34,212 nucleotides of DNA from Ruoffia tabacinasalis (GTDB taxonomy: Bacteria; Bacillota; Bacilli; Lactobacillales; Aerococcaceae): positions 1-34,212 of the forward strand of contig NZ_VBSP01000024.1 of assembly GCF_005864045.1 (NCBI RefSeq). The letters run 5' to 3'. The notes below the pieces were generated by a model. It was not told where the DNA came from, made no database searches, and worked only from the letters and a program-made list of their open reading frames with translations. Below, in pieces: positions 7,301 through 15,452 of the stretch (position 1 is its first letter; each line of letters begins with the position of its first letter). The position numbers were made by a program, and so were the translations under genes.

Positions 7301-9326
7301 GGATAAACAACACCATCACAATCATCATGACCACGGAGGGCATGACCATCACGACCATCATGAGCACATGGATCACGGTGGCCACGGACATCATCACCAC
7401 CATGGGAATTTTAAACAAATTTTCTTAAGATCTTTACCGATTGGGTTAATCATTATGTGGATTTCTCCACTGATGGGCTTGGACATACCGTTTCCATTTC
7501 AATACACTTTTCCATATTCGGATATTTTAGCTACCGTGCTGTCTACATTCCTTATTTTCTATGGAGGGAAGCCGTTCTTTCAAGGTGCGGTTGGTGAGTT
7601 TAAAGAGAAATCACCAGGGATGATGGCGCTTGTGTCTTTAGGGCTTGGCGTGTCGTATTTATATAGTGTCTATGCGGTAATTATGCGCTATGTTACGGGC
7701 GAGTATCTGATGGATTTTTACTTCGAATTCGCATCGCTGATCCTTATTATGTTGCTTGGACATTGGATTGAGATGGTTGCTTTAGGTAATGCTGGAGATG
7801 CTCAAGCCTCTTTAGCAAAATTACTTCCGAAAGAAGCACAAGTTGTCTTACAAGATGATTCGATTGAACAGCGCCCGGTAACAGAATTAAAGGTTGGCGA
7901 CACTGTCCGAGTTCAAGCAGGCGAAAACATTCCAGCTGATGGAGAAATCATTCGCGGAACGTCTCGAGTGAATGAAGCGCTACTGACGGGTGAATCCAAA
8001 CCGATTGACAAATCTGAAGGCGACACAGCTATCGGAGGATCAACTAATGGACAAGGGACGTTATTTATTAAAGTCAGCCAAACTGGAGATTCATCATTCC
8101 TCTCTCAAGTTCAAAGTTTAGTCACAGAAGCTCAAGGTAATCCGTCTCGAGCAGAGAACAGAGCACATCAAGTTGCGAGTTGGTTATTTTATATTGCGCT
8201 CGGTGTGGCATTAGTGACATTCGTCGCTTGGTGGGTAATTGCTGATTTACAAACATCGATTTCTTATACGGTAACCACGCTTGTTATTGCTTGTCCGCAT
8301 GCTCTAGGATTAGCGATTCCACTTGTGATTTCGCGAAGTACTAGTTTAGGTGCTAAACGCGGACTACTTGTGAAAGACCGTGAAGTTTATGAATTAACAA
8401 CAAAATCAGACACGATGATTCTCGATAAAACAGGAACGCTGACTACTGGTGAATTTAAAGTATTAGCGATTGATTCATTATCAAGTGACTATAACGAAGA
8501 CGAGCTATTAGCTATCATGGCTGGAATTGAAGGCGGGTCAAGTCACCCCATCGCTCAATCAATTATCGAACATGCCTCTGAGGAAAATGTAAACCCCGTT
8601 GACTTCACATCAACAAAAGTCGTTTCTGGTGAAGGAGTTGTGGGAACTTATAAAGATACAGAGTATAAATTAGTGAGTCAAAAAGTGTATGGAAAGTCGA
8701 TTGATATTGAAATTTTACCTGGTGCAACGATTAGTATTTTAACTAAAGATGGCGAAGCATTGGGCGCAGTGTCTCTAGGTGACGAGCTTAAAGAAACGAG
8801 TAAAGAACTGATGAGAATTCTCAAAGACAAAGGCATTACGCCAATTATGGCAACAGGTGATAATGAAAATGCCGCCAAAGGTGTCGCAGAAACTTTAGGT
8901 ATTGATTACCGTGCAAACCAGTCACCGCAAGACAAATATGATTTAATTAAAAGTCTACAGTCTGAAGGTAAGACGGTTATTATGGTTGGAGATGGTGTGA
9001 ATGATGCGCCGTCACTCGCATTGGCTGATGTCGGAGTCGCCATTGGAGCCGGAACGCAAGTGGCAATTGATTCCGCAGACGTTGTCTTAACCCAATCTGA
9101 ACCCGGCGACATTGAATCCTTTATCGAACTGTCTTTCAAGACAAACAGCAAGATGAACCAAAACTTACTTTGGGGAGCAGGCTACAATTTCATTGCAATC
9201 CCATTGGCTGCGGGTCTTTTGGCACCTATCGGAATCACTATTTCGCCCGCGCTCGGTGCAATTTTAATGACACTTTCAACAATTATTGTCGCAATGAACG
9301 CACTCACTTTAAATTTAGATGATTAA
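7293..9326 (+). CDS. copB: CopB-type copper-exporting P1B-3 ATPase
   Basis: A 677-residue heavy-metal pump that exports copper (possibly silver) across the membrane. The N-terminus has 19 histidines among residues 7-37, the usual His-rich metal-binding tail of CopB in place of CxxC domains. Motifs: actuator LTGES, membrane metal site CPH (334-336, typical of subgroup P1B-3), phosphorylation motif DKTGTLT (D378), TGDN and GDGVNDAPSL in the hinge, and YN and MTLSTIIVAMNA in the last two helices. The ATG overlaps the end of copY (ATGAGTAA) with GGAGGGG upstream, so translation is probably coupled. No copZ chaperone or copA follows. Confidence 0.93.
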   Translation: MSKDKQHHHNHHDHGGHDHHDHHEHMDHGGHGHHHHHGNFKQIFLRSLPIGLIIMWISPLMGLDIPFPFQYTFPYSDILATVLSTFLIFYGGKPFFQGAVGEFKEKSPGMMALVSLGLGVSYLYSVYAVIMRYVTGEYLMDFYFEFASLILIMLLGHWIEMVALGNAGDAQASLAKLLPKEAQVVLQDDSIEQRPVTELKVGDTVRVQAGENIPADGEIIRGTSRVNEALLTGESKPIDKSEGDTAIGGSTNGQGTLFIKVSQTGDSSFLSQVQSLVTEAQGNPSRAENRAHQVASWLFYIALGVALVTFVAWWVIADLQTSISYTVTTLVIACPHALGLAIPLVISRSTSLGAKRGLLVKDREVYELTTKSDTMILDKTGTLTTGEFKVLAIDSLSSDYNEDELLAIMAGIEGGSSHPIAQSIIEHASEENVNPVDFTSTKVVSGEGVVGTYKDTEYKLVSQKVYGKSIDIEILPGATISILTKDGEALGAVSLGDELKETSKELMRILKDKGITPIMATGDNENAAKGVAETLGIDYRANQSPQDKYDLIKSLQSEGKTVIMVGDGVNDAPSLALADVGVAIGAGTQVAIDSADVVLTQSEPGDIESFIELSFKTNSKMNQNLLWGAGYNFIAIPLAAGLLAPIGITISPALGAILMTLSTIIVAMNALTLNLDD

Positions 9327-9383
9327 TTTTTAAAATAAAAATGAAAATCGCCCTTTTTTACGTATATATATAGGGGTGATAAA

Positions 9384-10307
9384 ATGCAGAAAAATACCGA
9401 ACTCATTCAACTCGAAATGTCGGTTATACGCCAAATAAATTTAGCTGAAGAACAGAAACGTCGATTTTGGTCTTTAAAACAAGGCTATATCGGAGAATCA
9501 GAAGTTGCTCAATGGTTAGAAAAATACGCCGATGATAGTTGGCATGTCCTTTCAGACTACTGGTTTAACTACAAAAGCACGATGCAAGCCGATTTTCTAT
9601 TAATCAAAGAAAATCACTGGTTAGTTATGGAAGTGAAGAATTTTGATGGCGAATTTGAATATAGAAATCACGAATGCTACATTAACGCGCATTTAATGGA
9701 AAATAATTTTATGAATGCCATGGCGACCAAAGTACGGCGCCTAACACGAATTGCCAATGAAGTCTCCGAAAATATTAAAGTAACCGGTGCGATGATTTTC
9801 ATCAATGAACATTGCCAAGTTAAACTCGATTATGAATTTGACTATGAAATTATACAGCGCAACCAATTTAGAAACTTCTTGAAAAAGCAGACCGAATTTC
9901 TTGCCAAACCTCTGTTACCAGCATATTTGAATAGAATACAAAAAGTCTTGAACCGCTATTCGATTGAAAATCCGTTCCAGCCTACAGGCTTGCCTATAGA
10001 AGACTTTGCGACTATCCATAAAGGCGTTACTTGTCCAGCGTGTCACCGATTTGATGTAGAAATCACTTTAAGAAAAGTGACATGCCGGCACTGTCATTTT
10101 AAAGAAGCAAAATCAGAAACAATACTCAGATCCGCACGGCAATTGCGCTATGTATTCTTTGACAACAGTGAAATAGTCACAACAGAAAATGTGTACCAGT
10201 TTATGGGCGCAAGCGCAGCGTCAAGATCCTTAATCCGAGACATACTTGGGAAAAACTTTAAGAAAGTGGGGAAAACAAATAAAACTTACTATGAAATAGA
10301 GATTTAA
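9384..10307 (+). CDS. NERD-domain protein with C-terminal zinc ribbon
   Basis: A 307-residue protein. Residues 30-130 are a nuclease-related (NERD) domain: GYIGESEVAQWL, then QADFLLI (D70) and WLVMEVKNF (E83, K85), which form the D...ExK set of this restriction-nuclease-like fold. Residues 218-245 hold CPACH and CRHCH, a four-cysteine zinc ribbon. The last 55 residues may form another small nucleic-acid-binding domain. NERD proteins are thought to process DNA, but their roles in Firmicutes are mostly unproven. The start follows AGGGGTGATAAA. It stands alone, between copB and hairpin array B. Confidence 0.75.
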   Translation: MQKNTELIQLEMSVIRQINLAEEQKRRFWSLKQGYIGESEVAQWLEKYADDSWHVLSDYWFNYKSTMQADFLLIKENHWLVMEVKNFDGEFEYRNHECYINAHLMENNFMNAMATKVRRLTRIANEVSENIKVTGAMIFINEHCQVKLDYEFDYEIIQRNQFRNFLKKQTEFLAKPLLPAYLNRIQKVLNRYSIENPFQPTGLPIEDFATIHKGVTCPACHRFDVEITLRKVTCRHCHFKEAKSETILRSARQLRYVFFDNSEIVTTENVYQFMGASAASRSLIRDILGKNFKKVGKTNKTYYEIEI

Positions 10308-10337
10308 AGGGGAAATGTTTATGAAAGTGAGTTGATT

Positions 10338-10570
10338 CGCCAGCTCAGATCAGTGAGCTAGCGAATCATGTGCAACTGCGCCAGCTCAGAATCGTGAGCT
10401 AGCGAATCAAGTGCAACTGCGCCAGCTCAGAATCGTGAGCTAGCGAATCAAGCGTAACTTCGCCAGTTCAAATCTCCGAGCTGGCGAATCAAACGTAACT
10501 TCGCCAGTTCAAATCTCTGAGCTAGCGAATCAAGCACAACTACGCCAGCTCAAATCCGTGAGCTGGCGAA
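10338..10570. repeat. Tandem array B: six 41-bp hairpin units
   Basis: CGCCAG starts at 10338, 10379, 10420, 10461, 10502 and 10543, an exact 41-bp period. Each unit is a palindrome of about 26 bp, for example CGCCAGCTCA, a 6-base loop, then TGAGCTAGCG or TGAGCTGGCG, joined by a linker such as AATCAAGTGCAACT. The last unit pairs perfectly over 10 bp. The period is not a multiple of three and no frame is open through it. There is no T-run after any hairpin, so they are not ordinary terminators. The array fills the gap between the NERD gene and the DUF924 terminator. Confidence 0.92.
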
Positions 10571-10596
10571 TACACCCAAAACCCAATTCAAACCAG

Positions 10597-10631
10597 AAAA
10601 AAGTCCGCAGCACATTCGCTGCGGACTTTTT
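10597..10631. terminator. Bidirectional intrinsic terminator
   Basis: GTCCGCAGC pairs perfectly with GCTGCGGAC around a 6-base loop, with A residues on the left and T residues on the right, so it can stop the minus-strand DUF924 transcript and anything coming from the NERD side. Confidence 0.92.
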
Positions 10632-10634
10632 ATA

Positions 10635-11186
10635 TTAGAAACTGCTATTAGGCTCAGTCAGAAACGCTGCTTCTTGCGGAGTTGTCTCGCGGCCTAGAAC
10701 ATCATTCCGATGAGGGTAGCGACCGAAACGGTCAATGATATCTTTATGTAAGTTTTCATAGTGTAGTGCATTCTCGTCACCAATTTCAGTAAAGATGCGT
10801 AAAGCTGTCTCGTGAATTTCAGTAGATTCAGAATGCATAAAAGGCATCATTGCGAAGTGTTTTTCCTGAACAGAGAATTCTTCATCAAACTCAGGTAGTT
10901 GATATAATTCCTGAGCTAAGACGAGTGCCATCGCATCTTGGGTGAAGCTTTTCGCATCACCGCGGCATAGGTTACGCGAGAATTGGTCGAGCACAATAAT
11001 TTCAGCGAGTCGCCCGTATAGATGATCACGCCACTCCCATAATAAGCCAGCACATGCGGCTTCCCAAGTTTTTCCAAAACGCTGTCTAATTTCGGAATCG
11101 AAATCATCATTTTTCTCAAATAATAAGTCCGCATTTTCAGGGGCAAACCAAAAGTCTAATACATCTTGATAACGAGCTAGTTTCAC
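10635..11186 (-). CDS. DUF924 family protein
   Basis: A 183-residue soluble protein of the DUF924 family, a helical TPR-like fold of unknown function. Diagnostic pieces are DVLDFWFAPE at the N-terminus, FDSEIRQRFG, GRLAEIIVLDQFSRNLCRGD in the middle, a PFMHSES segment, and RFGRYPHRNDVLGRETTPQE near the C-terminus. The start codon is GTG (complement of 11184-11186) with GGAGGGAA upstream. It ends at the bidirectional terminator and is divergent from the LURP-one-like gene. Confidence 0.85.
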   Translation of the reverse strand: MKLARYQDVLDFWFAPENADLLFEKNDDFDSEIRQRFGKTWEAACAGLLWEWRDHLYGRLAEIIVLDQFSRNLCRGDAKSFTQDAMALVLAQELYQLPEFDEEFSVQEKHFAMMPFMHSESTEIHETALRIFTEIGDENALHYENLHKDIIDRFGRYPHRNDVLGRETTPQEAAFLTEPNSSF

Positions 11187-11248
11187 AAATAATTCCCTCC
11201 GCTTTTATTAGTATACATTTTATAGTAAAAACATTTTCTTAAATACAA

Positions 11249-11277
11249 TTGAACATTAAATATAATAAGATTATAAT
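11249..11277 (+). promoter_or_regulatory. Promoter of the LURP-lepB operon
   Basis: TTGAAC (11249-11254), 17-bp spacer, perfect TATAAT (11272-11277), just upstream of the ribosome binding site AAGGGGTG. Confidence 0.75.
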
Positions 11278-11298
11278 AAGGCTCAAGGGGTGATATCA

Positions 11299-11778
11299 AT
11301 GCAATTATACATGAAACAAAAAATGTTATCATTTAAACAGGATTTTAATATTGTCGATAGCAATCAGAAGCCGGTTTATAAAGTGGATGGAGAATTTCTT
11401 TCACTTGGTAGAAAACTGCACATCATTAACATGGAGACCAATGAAGAGGTCGCTTTAGTTAAACAGAAAGTATTATCACTCATGCCACAAGTGGACGTCT
11501 TTGTCCGAGGTCAAGAAGTTGCAAGTATTCGCAAACGCATCACGCTATTCAAACCACAATTTGATATTGAACAAATTGGCTGGACGATAAAAGGCGATTA
11601 CTTTGCGCACGATTATATTATTTATGATCGAGAAGGAGATTTAATTGCTCAAATAAAGAAAAAATACTTTGCTATGAGCGATACATTTGAATTTAATATC
11701 GATGCTGAAGAAGTTGATCCAGTTATGGTGATTGCGGTTGTGTTAGCTATCGATACTGTAATGGATAGTAAAGATTAA
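11299..11778 (+). CDS. LURP-one-related (YxjI-like) protein
   Basis: A 159-residue beta-rich protein of the LURP-one/scramblase-like superfamily (Bacillus YxjI type). The family fold shows in short strand-rich repeats: MKQKMLSFKQDFNIVDSNQK, YKVDGEFLSLGRKLHI, then ALVKQKVLSLMPQVDVFV. The C-terminal segment VDPVMVIAVVLAIDTVM is hydrophobic, as is usual for the family's buried helix. Function in bacteria is not established. ATG 11299 is chosen over GTG 11290 because AAGGGGTG is correctly spaced for the ATG. The gene lies 17 bp upstream of lepB and is probably co-transcribed. Confidence 0.75.
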   Translation: MQLYMKQKMLSFKQDFNIVDSNQKPVYKVDGEFLSLGRKLHIINMETNEEVALVKQKVLSLMPQVDVFVRGQEVASIRKRITLFKPQFDIEQIGWTIKGDYFAHDYIIYDREGDLIAQIKKKYFAMSDTFEFNIDAEEVDPVMVIAVVLAIDTVMDSKD

Positions 11779-11795
11779 GTAGATTGAGGTAAAAG

Positions 11796-12407
11796 ATGAC
11801 TTTTAAAGGTATTATCAGAGAAATAATCAGTACGCTTATCTGGGTTGCAGTGATATTTCTAGGAATTAAAGTATTTTATGCGTATGTTATGGAACCGTTC
11901 ATCGTGGACGGAAGATCCATGGAATACACATTACATGACGGCGAGAAAATGTTTATGATGAAATTAAACGATATTGAGCGCTTTGATGTGGTCGTATTCC
12001 CAGCACCTGGGGGACCGATTACTTCAGACGAACCGCAAAGTTTATATATTAAACGCGTGATTGGCGTACCTGGGGACACGATCGCTTATCAAGATGACCA
12101 ATTAATATTAAATGGCGTGCAAATGAATGAACCATATTTAGACGACATGCGCGCAGATGTCTTAGGAAACTTTACGGGTGATTTCCAATTAGAAGAAATT
12201 ACTGGATCGGCGACCGTACCGGAAGGGCAAGTCTTCGTAATGGGAGACAACCGTCGCAATTCACTTGACGGACGGGCATTTGGCTTCATCGACGCCGAAG
12301 ATATTATCGGAGAGGCAGATTATATTCATTGGCCACTTTCTAGCATGCGAGCGCTTGATCAATATGAAATGAATGAAAATCAAGACGCAATTGTCAAAAT
12401 GGACTAA
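11796..12407 (+). CDS. lepB: Signal peptidase I
   Basis: A 203-residue membrane-anchored serine protease that removes signal peptides from secreted proteins outside the membrane. It has one N-terminal membrane helix (about 8-30), then the catalytic serine in DGRSMEYTL (S41), the catalytic lysine in YIKRVIGVPGD (K86) and the conserved MGDNRRNSLDGRAFG box. Length is normal for a Gram-positive Sip protein. The start follows GAGGTAAAAG. It lies just upstream of oppA, whose predicted signal peptide is of the type this enzyme cleaves, although a terminator and a promoter separate them. Confidence 0.93.
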   Translation: MTFKGIIREIISTLIWVAVIFLGIKVFYAYVMEPFIVDGRSMEYTLHDGEKMFMMKLNDIERFDVVVFPAPGGPITSDEPQSLYIKRVIGVPGDTIAYQDDQLILNGVQMNEPYLDDMRADVLGNFTGDFQLEEITGSATVPEGQVFVMGDNRRNSLDGRAFGFIDAEDIIGEADYIHWPLSSMRALDQYEMNENQDAIVKMD

Positions 12408-12452
12408 TTAAAAATTAATCAAGTAACTATTTGTTAAAATCAAAATTTATAA

Positions 12453-12503
12453 AACTTCTAGAATAACAACCATCTATAATGGCGTTATTGTAGGAGTTTT
12501 TTT
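12453..12503 (+). terminator. Terminator after lepB
   Basis: A long imperfect hairpin: AACTTCTAGAATAAC...CCAT (from 12453) pairs with ATGG.GTTATTGTAGGAGTT (to 12498), ending in seven T residues. Between this and oppA is AT-rich DNA with only the oppA promoter visible. Confidence 0.8.
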
Positions 12504-12625
12504 GTTTTGGAATAGAATAAATAATCACTATTAAATACTATCTAATAAATCAGATAAAAAACCATATCTAAAGTGGTATTTTATTAACTTAAACTAATTA
12601 TTTTAATTGAAAACTCATAAAAGCG

Positions 12626-12653
12626 TTGACAATTACTTCGAAATATTTATAAT
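12626..12653 (+). promoter_or_regulatory. Strong promoter of the opp operon
   Basis: Consensus TTGACA (12626-12631), 16-bp spacer, consensus TATAAT (12648-12653), giving a leader of about 50 nt before the AGGAGG-type site of oppA. Confidence 0.88.
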
Positions 12654-12709
12654 TATAATTAATAATAAATTAAGATGCGTATAGTCAGAGTATCCTTAGG
12701 AGGAAAGAA

Positions 12710-14347
12710 ATGAAAACAAATGCTAGGAAATTAGTACAGTGGTTGGTTGCTTTAGTTTTAACTTTCGCGGTCATTCTACCAGCAGTAAGTGTTAGTGCGC
12801 AAGATGAGAATGTATTACGTGTACAAACTGAAGTAGAAATTGCGTCACTTGATCCAAATATTGCTACAGATGGGACTTCAATGGAAGCAATTGCTGCAAT
12901 CCAAGAAGGTTTAATGACTCGTGATACTGAGGGGAACTTTGTAGAAGCGGCAGCTGATAGTTACGAAACTAATGAAGATGAAACTGTATATACGTTTAAA
13001 CTTCGTGAAGATGCCGTTTGGTCAAATGGAACTCCCGTAACAGCACATGACTTTGTGTTCGGATGGCAACGTCTTGTTGACCCAGAAACTGCGGCAGAAT
13101 ATTCATTTATTCTAGATACAGCAGGAGTTAATAACGCTGCGGCAGTAACAGCAGGTGATGTAGATAAATCAGAATTAGGTATAGTGGCAATTGACGATTA
13201 TACGTTAGAAGTAACGTTAGATCGACCAACACCGTACTTTTTAAGTTTACTAGCATTTACACCATTATTCCCAATTAACCAAGAGTTTTATGAATCAACA
13301 AATGGGCAATTTGCAACATCACCAGAAACAACAATTTCAAATGGTGCGTTCATTCTTTCGGGCTATACTCCAGCAGGAGCAACAACAGATTTAACTAAGA
13401 ATACTGACTATTATGATGTTGATAATATTTCTTTAGAAGGAATTCGATTCCAAGTTATTAAAGATTCACAACAATCAGTGTTGGCTTACCAAACAGACCA
13501 ATTAGATGTAACTAATATTACGGGTGAACAAGTACAATTATTCTCAGCAGATCCAGAATTCCGTTCTGTTGAACAAGGTTATATGTGGTTTATTTCTCCT
13601 AATCAATTAAGTGAAAATATCGCTAACCAAGATTTACGCTTAGCTTTAGGGAAAGCATTTGATCGTGAAGTAATCGCAACTAACGTCTTAAAAGATGGGT
13701 CATTACCTGCAGGCTACTTTGTGCCACAACTATTAGCAGAGGGACCAGATGGGACAGACTATCGTGAAGCAGCGGGACGCGATTTAATGGTATCAAATGT
13801 TGAAGAAGCTCAGGCTCACTTAGAAGCTGCCAAAGAAGCTTTAGGTGTAGATACATTTGAGATTGGTTTACTTATTGAAGATACAGAATCATCAATTAAT
13901 GTGGCTCAGTCATTAGAAGCGCAAATCGAAACAAATCTACCAGGCGTTGACATTCAAATCGAACAAACACCTAAGAAAAATCGTCTGGATCGCATGCGTG
14001 AAGGAGACTTTGATCTTGGTTTAACTCGTTGGGGACCAGACTACGCAGATCCAACAACTTACTTACAACTATTAGTAACAGATAGTAGTTACAATGACCA
14101 ACGATATTCTAATGAAGAGTTTGATGCAGGATACGAAGCAATTCAAACAGGTGATTTAGTTCTAGATCAAGAAGCTCGTTTCGATAAAATGATTGAAATG
14201 GAAAAACTAGCTCTATCTGAAGGGGGAGTTTTACCAATTTATCAAGCTGCCTCTGCAGTTTTAGTAAAATCAAATGTTGATCAAATTGGATTCTATACAA
14301 CTGGAACGCCGCGTATCTTCAAATACGCAGAAAAGACTGCAAACTAA
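12710..14347 (+). CDS. oppA: Oligopeptide ABC transporter substrate-binding protein, without lipobox
   Basis: A 545-residue extracellular solute-binding protein of family 5 (SBP_bac_5) that captures peptides for OppBCDF. Family features are IASLDPNIATDGTS near the N-terminus, LREDAVWSNGTPVTAHDFVF (about 100-120) and the C-terminal lobe with WGPDYADPTTYL. Residues 1-30 form a clear signal peptide (charged start, hydrophobic core, ending VSVSA before QDEN), with a signal peptidase I site and no cysteine. Gram-positive binding proteins of this family are normally lipoproteins with an LxxC lipobox, so the lack of one is odd. No C-terminal anchor is visible either. AGGAGG lies 5 to 10 bases upstream. 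It is first gene of the operon and has its own hairpin downstream. Confidence 0.93.
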   Translation: MKTNARKLVQWLVALVLTFAVILPAVSVSAQDENVLRVQTEVEIASLDPNIATDGTSMEAIAAIQEGLMTRDTEGNFVEAAADSYETNEDETVYTFKLREDAVWSNGTPVTAHDFVFGWQRLVDPETAAEYSFILDTAGVNNAAAVTAGDVDKSELGIVAIDDYTLEVTLDRPTPYFLSLLAFTPLFPINQEFYESTNGQFATSPETTISNGAFILSGYTPAGATTDLTKNTDYYDVDNISLEGIRFQVIKDSQQSVLAYQTDQLDVTNITGEQVQLFSADPEFRSVEQGYMWFISPNQLSENIANQDLRLALGKAFDREVIATNVLKDGSLPAGYFVPQLLAEGPDGTDYREAAGRDLMVSNVEEAQAHLEAAKEALGVDTFEIGLLIEDTESSINVAQSLEAQIETNLPGVDIQIEQTPKKNRLDRMREGDFDLGLTRWGPDYADPTTYLQLLVTDSSYNDQRYSNEEFDAGYEAIQTGDLVLDQEARFDKMIEMEKLALSEGGVLPIYQAASAVLVKSNVDQIGFYTTGTPRIFKYAEKTAN

Positions 14348-14384
14348 ATAATATCAGCTTACTAAATTAAGTAATTAAGATAAG

Positions 14385-14462
14385 AAAGTCAGAATGAATT
14401 TATTTATTCAATTAAAGAAGACCAATGTGTCGCTTTGATTTGAATGATTCATTTCTGACTTT
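14385..14462 (+). terminator. Large stem-loop between oppA and oppB (attenuator or mRNA stabiliser)
   Basis: AAAGTCAGAATGAAT (14385-14399) pairs with ATTCATTTCTGACTTT (about 14447-14462) with one bulged base and a loop of about 47 nt. A poor T-run follows. Partial termination or 3'-end protection of oppA mRNA would give more binding protein than permease, a common arrangement. Confidence 0.55.
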
Positions 14463-14515
14463 GCTTGTTTTCATTCGACTAAATTAAGAGATATTTAGGA
14501 AAGGATTTTTGTACT

Positions 14516-15448
14516 ATGAGTAAGTATTTAATTCGGCGCATATTCATTTCGTTAGCAACTTTATTACTAATCGTCTTTTTATTATTTATGTTGCTACAAT
14601 TTATGCCCGGTTCTCCATTCAACGATGAACGTATCACTGCTGAGCAAAGAGAATTAATGAATATTCGTTATGGACTAGATAAACCAATCATTATTCAATT
14701 TTTTAATTATGTGAAGAATATGCTAACTGGAGACTTAGGTGTATCCTATTCAATTTCTCGTGATGTACCTGTTACAACTCTATTACAATCACGATTGCCA
14801 ATTTCATTTGAATTGGGTTTTTGGGCGGTTATTGTAGGAACGGTGATTGGACTTATATTTGGGACGATTGCTGCTTTTAATCAAAATACATTTTGGGATA
14901 CGCTTGCTACAATACTTTCAGTTGTAGGTGTGAGTGTACCTTCCTATGTTTTTGCTTTAGGATTATCGTATTATTTTGGTTTTCAATGGCAAGTTTTCCC
15001 AATTTTATTTAATCTACAAGATAAAGGGATGAGCATGGTGTTACCGGTAGTGGCCTTAAGTTTATTTACTATGGCGTCAATTGCTCGATTCACACGAACT
15101 GAAATGATAGAAGTGCTTCAATCGGATTATATCCAACTGGCTGAAAGTAAGGGAGTTACTGGTTTTAGGTTGCTTTATAAGCACGTCTTTCGAAATGCAA
15201 GTATTCCAATATTAACTGTATTAGCACCACTAATAGTTGGATTAATGACAGGGTCAATGGTTGTTGAACAAATTTTTTCAATCCCAGGATTAGGTCAACT
15301 ACTTGTCCAAGCAATTCAATCAAATGACTTTAATATTGTAATGGGTATCTCATTTATATATTCAGCATTGTTTATTGCGATTATGCTCATCGTTGATATT
15401 CTTTATGGGATATTGGATCCGCGTATACGCATAACGGAAGGAGGATAA
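14516..15448 (+). CDS. oppB: Oligopeptide ABC transporter permease OppB
   Basis: A 310-residue membrane protein with six predicted helices, starting with the typical KYLIRRIFISLATLLLIVF segment and the FMPGSPF turn of DppB/OppB proteins. The EAA loop that contacts the ATPases is AESKGVTGFRLLYKHVFRNA (about 205-225). The C-terminal YGILDPRIR is characteristic of the family. It forms the channel together with OppC. The start follows AGGAAAGGA. OppC begins 4 bp after its stop. Confidence 0.92.
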   Translation: MSKYLIRRIFISLATLLLIVFLLFMLLQFMPGSPFNDERITAEQRELMNIRYGLDKPIIIQFFNYVKNMLTGDLGVSYSISRDVPVTTLLQSRLPISFELGFWAVIVGTVIGLIFGTIAAFNQNTFWDTLATILSVVGVSVPSYVFALGLSYYFGFQWQVFPILFNLQDKGMSMVLPVVALSLFTMASIARFTRTEMIEVLQSDYIQLAESKGVTGFRLLYKHVFRNASIPILTVLAPLIVGLMTGSMVVEQIFSIPGLGQLLVQAIQSNDFNIVMGISFIYSALFIAIMLIVDILYGILDPRIRITEGG

Positions 15449-15452
15449 GCTA

